Below are positions 60,297 through 64,000 of a stretch of 64,000 nt of DNA, piece by piece. The DNA is from BOG-931 sp963781725 (lineage in GTDB: Bacteria > Pseudomonadota > Alphaproteobacteria > Rhizobiales > Xanthobacteraceae): positions 2,852,001-2,916,000 of the forward strand of contig CAWAGV010000002.1 in assembly GCA_963781725.1 (NCBI GenBank), given 5' to 3'. Below the pieces are notes generated by a model that was not told where the DNA came from, ran no database searches, and saw only the letters and a list, made by a program, of their open reading frames with translations. The position numbers and the translations under genes were made by a program. How positions within the stretch are numbered: position 1 is the stretch's first letter; each line of letters begins with the position of its first letter.

Positions 60297-61571
60297 ATGA
60301 AACAAGCCAGTCCAGCCATGAGTGAAGAAAACGGCTCTGCGGATGTCGTCGGCGGCGATGATCACATCGGGCCGGCGCCGCGCGTTTCAGTCCAGGCGTT
60401 TTGCGAAACGGTCGAGACCGCGGCTGCGATTCAGGCGGCGGGCGAAGACCGGCGCCTGGCGAAAGCGCATTTGCGAATTCAGATGGGCGGGCTGACGGCC
60501 GCGGTCGAGGCCTATCAGAGCTCGCCGACTCCGAACGTCATCATCCTGGAGTCGGAAAACGGCCACCAGGACATCGTCGAAGGGCTGGACCAGCTTGCCA
60601 ACTATTGCGACTCCGGCACGCGGGTCATCGTCATCGGCCACATGAACGATGTCACGCTCTATCGCGATCTGGTGAAACGCGGAGTCAGCGACTACATGAT
60701 TTCGCCGGTCGACACCTTGCAGGTCGTCCGCGCGATCTGCGGGTTGTTTTCCGCGCCGGACGCCAAGCCGGTCGGGCGTATCATCGCCGTGGTCGGCGCC
60801 AAGGGCGGCGTCGGCGCGTCGACGATCGCGCACAACATCGCGTTCTCGATTTCGCACGACCTTTTGCTGGATGCGGTCGTCACCGACCTCGACCTGGCAT
60901 TTGGCACCGCAGGTCTGGATTTCAACCAGGATCCGCCTCAGGGCATCGCCGAAGCGGTGTTCTCGCCGGATCGTATCGACACGGCATTCGTCGACAGATT
61001 GCTGGCGAAATGCACCGACCACCTCAGTCTGCTGGCGGCGCCCGCAACGCTCGACCGGGTCTATGACTTCGGCGCCGACGCCTTCGATTCCATTTTCGAC
61101 TCGCTGCGCGTCACGGTGCCGTGCGTCGTGCTCGACGTGCCGCATCAATGGACCGGCTGGAGCAAGCAGGCCCTGAGCAGCGCCGACGATATTCTCATCG
61201 TCGCCTCGCCCGACCTTGCGAACCTCCGCAACGCCAAGAATCTGTACGATTTCCTCAAAGCGGCGCGGCCGAACGACCGGTGGCCGCGCTATTGCCTCAA
61301 CCAGGTCGGGGTGCCCAAACGGCCGGAAATCAAGACCGCCGATTTCGCCAAGGCTCTCGAAGACGAGCCGGTGGCGATCATCCCGTTCGAACCGCAGATC
61401 TTCGGCGCCGCGGCCAACAACGGACAGATGATTGCGGAAATCTCCTCGGGTCATCGCACCGCCGAGACCTTCCGTCAGCTGGCGCAGCAATTGACCGGCC
61501 GCGGCGAGCTGAAGAAGCAGCGTTCCAGCTTGTTGTCGCCGCTGTTCGATAAGTTGCGAAAGCGGGCGTAG
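60297..61571 (+). CDS. cpaE: Pilus assembly ATPase-like protein CpaE (TadZ)
   Basis: ParA/MinD-like protein of 424 residues that positions the pilus apparatus. An atypical receiver-like domain (about 35-150) precedes the P-loop domain with VVGAKGGVGASTIAHNIA near 163-180; the second Walker lysine is replaced, as usual for TadZ. VVTDLDLAFGTAGLDFNQ near 199 and VVLDVPHQWTGWSKQAL near 278 complete the fold. The ATG at 60297 is preferred; another at 60318 would shorten it by seven residues. The upstream open frame is the shifted cpaD and is not part of it. Confidence 0.92.
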   Translation: MKQASPAMSEENGSADVVGGDDHIGPAPRVSVQAFCETVETAAAIQAAGEDRRLAKAHLRIQMGGLTAAVEAYQSSPTPNVIILESENGHQDIVEGLDQLANYCDSGTRVIVIGHMNDVTLYRDLVKRGVSDYMISPVDTLQVVRAICGLFSAPDAKPVGRIIAVVGAKGGVGASTIAHNIAFSISHDLLLDAVVTDLDLAFGTAGLDFNQDPPQGIAEAVFSPDRIDTAFVDRLLAKCTDHLSLLAAPATLDRVYDFGADAFDSIFDSLRVTVPCVVLDVPHQWTGWSKQALSSADDILIVASPDLANLRNAKNLYDFLKAARPNDRWPRYCLNQVGVPKRPEIKTADFAKALEDEPVAIIPFEPQIFGAAANNGQMIAEISSGHRTAETFRQLAQQLTGRGELKKQRSSLLSPLFDKLRKRA

Positions 61572-61593
61572 GCCCTCCTCGGAGTAGCGTAAA

Positions 61594-63156
61594 GTGTTTG
61601 GCAAGCGTCCCACCGGTGCAAGTCCCGCGACGATGGTTGAGGAGCGTCCTGCGGCCGCTCCTGCCGCGCCGTCGCCGGCGGCGCTCGCACCCAAGCCTGC
61701 CGCTGCGCCAGCGCCTTCCGCAAAATCGAGCGACGTCGGGCGGACGCCATTTCCTTCGGCAGGCCTCGGCGCGCCGCTAGTCGGCGCGCCGGCCAGCAAG
61801 CCCGGCGCAGGCGGCGCCGCCAAGTCGCCGCAAATCCCGAGCGCCGTCGATTCGCGCCGCTCGGAATCCTACTACGAGGTCAAGGGCACGATCTTCGGCG
61901 CGCTGATCGAGGCAATCGACCTTGCGCAGTTGGCCAAGCTCGACGCTGACTCCGCGCGGGAAGAAATCCGCGACATCGTCAACGAAATCATCGCGATCAA
62001 GAATATCGTGATGTCGATTTCCGAGCAGGAAGACCTGCTCGACGACATCTGCAACGACGTGCTCGGCTACGGCCCGCTGGAGCCGTTGCTCGCGCGCGAC
62101 GACATCTCGGATATCATGGTCAACGGTTCCGGCACGGTCTACATCGAAGTCGCCGGCAAGATTCAGAAAACCGGCATTCGCTTCCGCGACAATCAGCAGC
62201 TTTTGAATATCTGCCAGCGCATCGTCAGCCAGATTGGCCGCCGCGTCGATGAATCGTCGCCGATCTGCGACGCCCGCCTGCCGGACGGCTCGCGTGTCAA
62301 CGCCATCGTGTCGCCGCTGGCGATCGACGGGCCCGCGTTGACCATCCGCAAGTTCAAGAAGGACAAGCTTACGCTCGAACAGCTCACCCGGTTTGGCTCC
62401 ATCTCGCCGGAAGGCGCGGATATCCTGAAAGTGATCGGACGCTGCCGCGTCAACACGCTGATTTCCGGCGGCACCGGTTCCGGCAAGACCACGCTGTTGA
62501 ATTGCCTGACCCGCTATATCGACGATGACGAGCGCATCATCACCTGCGAGGACGCGGCCGAACTGCAATTGCAGCAGCCCCATGTCGTGCGGCTGGAGAC
62601 ACGGCCGCCGAACCTGGAAGGCGAGGGGCAGGTCACGATGCGCGATCTGGTGCGCAACTGTCTGCGCATGCGTCCTGAACGGATCATCGTCGGCGAGGTG
62701 CGCGGACAAGAATCCTTCGACCTGCTGCAGGCGATGAATACTGGCCACGACGGCTCGATGGGGACGCTGCACGCCAATACGCCGCGTGAAGCCCTGTCGC
62801 GCCTCGAGGCCATGATCACGATGGGCGGCTATGCGCTGCCGTCGCGTACCATCCGCGAAATGATTTGCGCCGCGGTCGACGTCATCGTCCAGGCCGCGCG
62901 GCTCCGCGACGGTTCCCGCCGCATCACGCACATCACCGAGGTGGTGGGCATGGAAGGCGACGTCATCATTACGCAGGATATCTTTACCTACGACATCCTG
63001 GGCGAAGACGCCAACGGCAACCTCATTGGCCGGCACAAGTCGACCGGGATCGGCCGCCCGAAATTCTGGGAACGCGCCCGTTACTATAACGAGGAACACC
63101 GCCTGGCCGCGGCGCTCGATGCCGCGCTGGTCGCGGACGATCAGGTCCGGAGCTAG
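61594..63156 (+). CDS. cpaF: Pilus assembly secretion ATPase CpaF (TadA)
   Basis: Cytosolic hexameric ATPase of 520 residues that drives Flp pilus extension and retraction. A Pro/Ala-rich N-terminal part (about 1-75) precedes the conserved N-domain and the ATPase core: Walker A GGTGSGKTT near 290-298, Asp box region CEDAAELQL near 320, Walker B IIVGEVRGQESFD near 365 and the His box GHDGSMGTLHAN near 385. Start at 61594 is GTG. tadB follows after 2 bp. Confidence 0.95.
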   Translation: MFGKRPTGASPATMVEERPAAAPAAPSPAALAPKPAAAPAPSAKSSDVGRTPFPSAGLGAPLVGAPASKPGAGGAAKSPQIPSAVDSRRSESYYEVKGTIFGALIEAIDLAQLAKLDADSAREEIRDIVNEIIAIKNIVMSISEQEDLLDDICNDVLGYGPLEPLLARDDISDIMVNGSGTVYIEVAGKIQKTGIRFRDNQQLLNICQRIVSQIGRRVDESSPICDARLPDGSRVNAIVSPLAIDGPALTIRKFKKDKLTLEQLTRFGSISPEGADILKVIGRCRVNTLISGGTGSGKTTLLNCLTRYIDDDERIITCEDAAELQLQQPHVVRLETRPPNLEGEGQVTMRDLVRNCLRMRPERIIVGEVRGQESFDLLQAMNTGHDGSMGTLHANTPREALSRLEAMITMGGYALPSRTIREMICAAVDVIVQAARLRDGSRRITHITEVVGMEGDVIITQDIFTYDILGEDANGNLIGRHKSTGIGRPKFWERARYYNEEHRLAAALDAALVADDQVRS

Positions 63157-63158
63157 CC

Positions 63159-64000
63159 ATGGAGAGCTATGGACTGTTCTTTCTGGTGGCTTTGGCGATC
63201 GGCGGCGTGCTGTGGGTGTTTGTCTATCCCATCCTTTCCGGCGAGCAGAAAGCCGAGCGCCGCGTGGCCAGCGTTGCGCGAACCGAGCCGATGGCGCGGC
63301 AGACCCGCGCAGCGCCGAAAGCCCGGCGCGATATCGAGGGAACGCTCAAAGAGATCGACGATCGTGCGAAAGCGAAGAAGCGCGTTGCGCTACCCGTGCG
63401 CATCGAGCAGGCCGGCCTGAACTGGACAAAACGAAAGTTCATGATGATTTCCGGCGCCATCGGGTTTGTGGCGTTTCTGCTGGCTTTGTTCCTGGGACTT
63501 GGCCTGATTCCCGGCGTCGGCTTCGCATTCGCCGGCGCCTTCGGAATTCCGCGCTGGCTGCTGGCATTTCTCAAGAAACGGCGTGAAACGAAGTTTCTTG
63601 ATAATTTTCCCGACGCCGTCGACGTTATCGTGCGCGGCGTCAAGGCCGGCTTGCCGCTGCTCGACAGTCTCAAGATGATCACTTCCGAATCCGAAGAGCC
63701 GATCCGCAGCGAATTCCGCAGCATCCTCGAGACTCAGACCGTCGGTATTCCGATCGGCGAGGCCTGTCTCAAGCTCTACGAGCGCATGCCGGTTGCGGAA
63801 GCGAACTTCTTCGGCATCGTGATCTCCATTCAGCAGCGTTCGGGCGGCAATCTGTCCGAAACGCTCGGCAACCTGTCGAAGGTGCTGCGCGACCGCAAGA
63901 AGATGAAGGCCAAGATCAGGGCGATGTCGATGGAGGCGAAAGCCTCGGCCGCCATCATCGGCAGCTTGCCGCCTGCGGTCATGACGCTGGTCTGGCTGAC
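63159..64000 (+). CDS. tadB: Pilus assembly inner-membrane protein TadB (partial)
   Basis: The start codon lies 2 bp after the cpaF stop. The visible 280 residues begin with a hydrophobic helix (YGLFFLVALAIGGVLWVFVY), a charged linker, another pair of helices (about 90-120), then the GspF/T2SSF domain: DNFPDAVDVIVRGVKAGLPL near 147-166, TQTVGIPIGEACLKLYERM, GNLSETLGNLSKVLRDR near 228-244. It continues beyond the window end, where a last hydrophobic helix has begun. TadB with TadC forms the membrane platform of the Flp apparatus. Confidence 0.93.
   Translation, partial: MESYGLFFLVALAIGGVLWVFVYPILSGEQKAERRVASVARTEPMARQTRAAPKARRDIEGTLKEIDDRAKAKKRVALPVRIEQAGLNWTKRKFMMISGAIGFVAFLLALFLGLGLIPGVGFAFAGAFGIPRWLLAFLKKRRETKFLDNFPDAVDVIVRGVKAGLPLLDSLKMITSESEEPIRSEFRSILETQTVGIPIGEACLKLYERMPVAEANFFGIVISIQQRSGGNLSETLGNLSKVLRDRKKMKAKIRAMSMEAKASAAIIGSLPPAVMTLVWL

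Noticed and set aside
59508..61571. A single 687-codon open frame as a natural CpaD-CpaE fusion
   Set aside because: The middle third is out of frame with the CpaD C-terminal sequence, which is intact one base over; a frameshift explains it better.
60387..63099. Two long minus-strand frames (478 and 440 codons) antisense to cpaE and cpaF
   Set aside because: Antisense shadows of conserved pilus ATPases.
1..64000. CRISPR arrays, insertion sequences, prophage or tRNA genes
   Set aside because: No regularly spaced repeats, transposase or integrase genes, or cloverleaf sequences were recognised by eye; a dedicated scan could still find a weak tRNA.

Overview
The window is about 64 kb of GC-rich chromosomal DNA from an alphaproteobacterium, most likely of the order Hyphomicrobiales (a Bradyrhizobium/Xanthobacteraceae-like lineage; inference). 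The evidence is gene content and order: HIT gene, SRP RNA, dnaX, ybaB and recR in a row; a flp/cpa (tad) pilus operon; several LIV-type and TRAP importers; and a GnnA/GnnB-like pair of the kind used for diamino-sugar lipid A. I found no CRISPR array, prophage, insertion sequence or tRNA. Base and codon usage look even, so this is ordinary chromosome with a catabolic accessory stretch.

Layout. 1-5.2 kb: envelope sugar genes (Gfo/Idh/MocA oxidoreductase and DegT aminotransferase, possibly gnnA/gnnB), murJ and ugd. 5.2-16.3 kb: mixed metabolism and maintenance: an orphan molybdenum hydroxylase large subunit, glpK, a secreted hydrolase, a truncated ABC ATPase remnant abutting an ABC-F gene, a conserved unknown, a Rieske/FMN-reductase fusion, an HtrA-like protease without export signal, and cytochrome c'. 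16.5-23.9 kb: a diheme cytochrome c, an EamA exporter, a thiamine salvage operon (thiM-thiE-thiD) divergent from a stand-alone Lrp-type effector domain, a secreted two-domain ABM protein, MaiA-like GST, GlcG-like protein and a 3-hydroxyisobutyrate-dehydrogenase-type enzyme.

24.2-43.9 kb is the most unusual part. Two gene trains converge at 36.25 kb. The plus-strand train holds a complete LIV-type ABC importer, an HD hydrolase, a Tat-exported FAD amine-oxidase-like enzyme, an MFS exporter, an amidohydrolase and two tandem 346-residue paralogues related to the MetE catalytic domain. The minus-strand train holds a second LIV-type importer without ATPases, a third MetE-core protein and a complete TRAP importer. 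Three MetE-core proteins with preserved zinc-ligand motifs beside three importers suggest uptake and breakdown of an unidentified, perhaps methylated or alkylated, substrate (inference).

44-54.3 kb: a DUF1499-like membrane protein, an MBL hydrolase, the recR-ybaB-dnaX-ffs block, a HIT protein, an FAD monooxygenase, an RcnB-like protein with a 60-bp tandem repeat, nudC, a PfkB kinase and an Lrp regulator. 54.3-64 kb: a small protein like the CpaC N-terminal domain, a sterol-desaturase-family protein, then the Flp pilus operon (flp, cpaA, cpaB, cpaC, cpaD, cpaE, cpaF, tadB). cpaD carries an apparent one-base insertion, and tadB runs off the end of the window.
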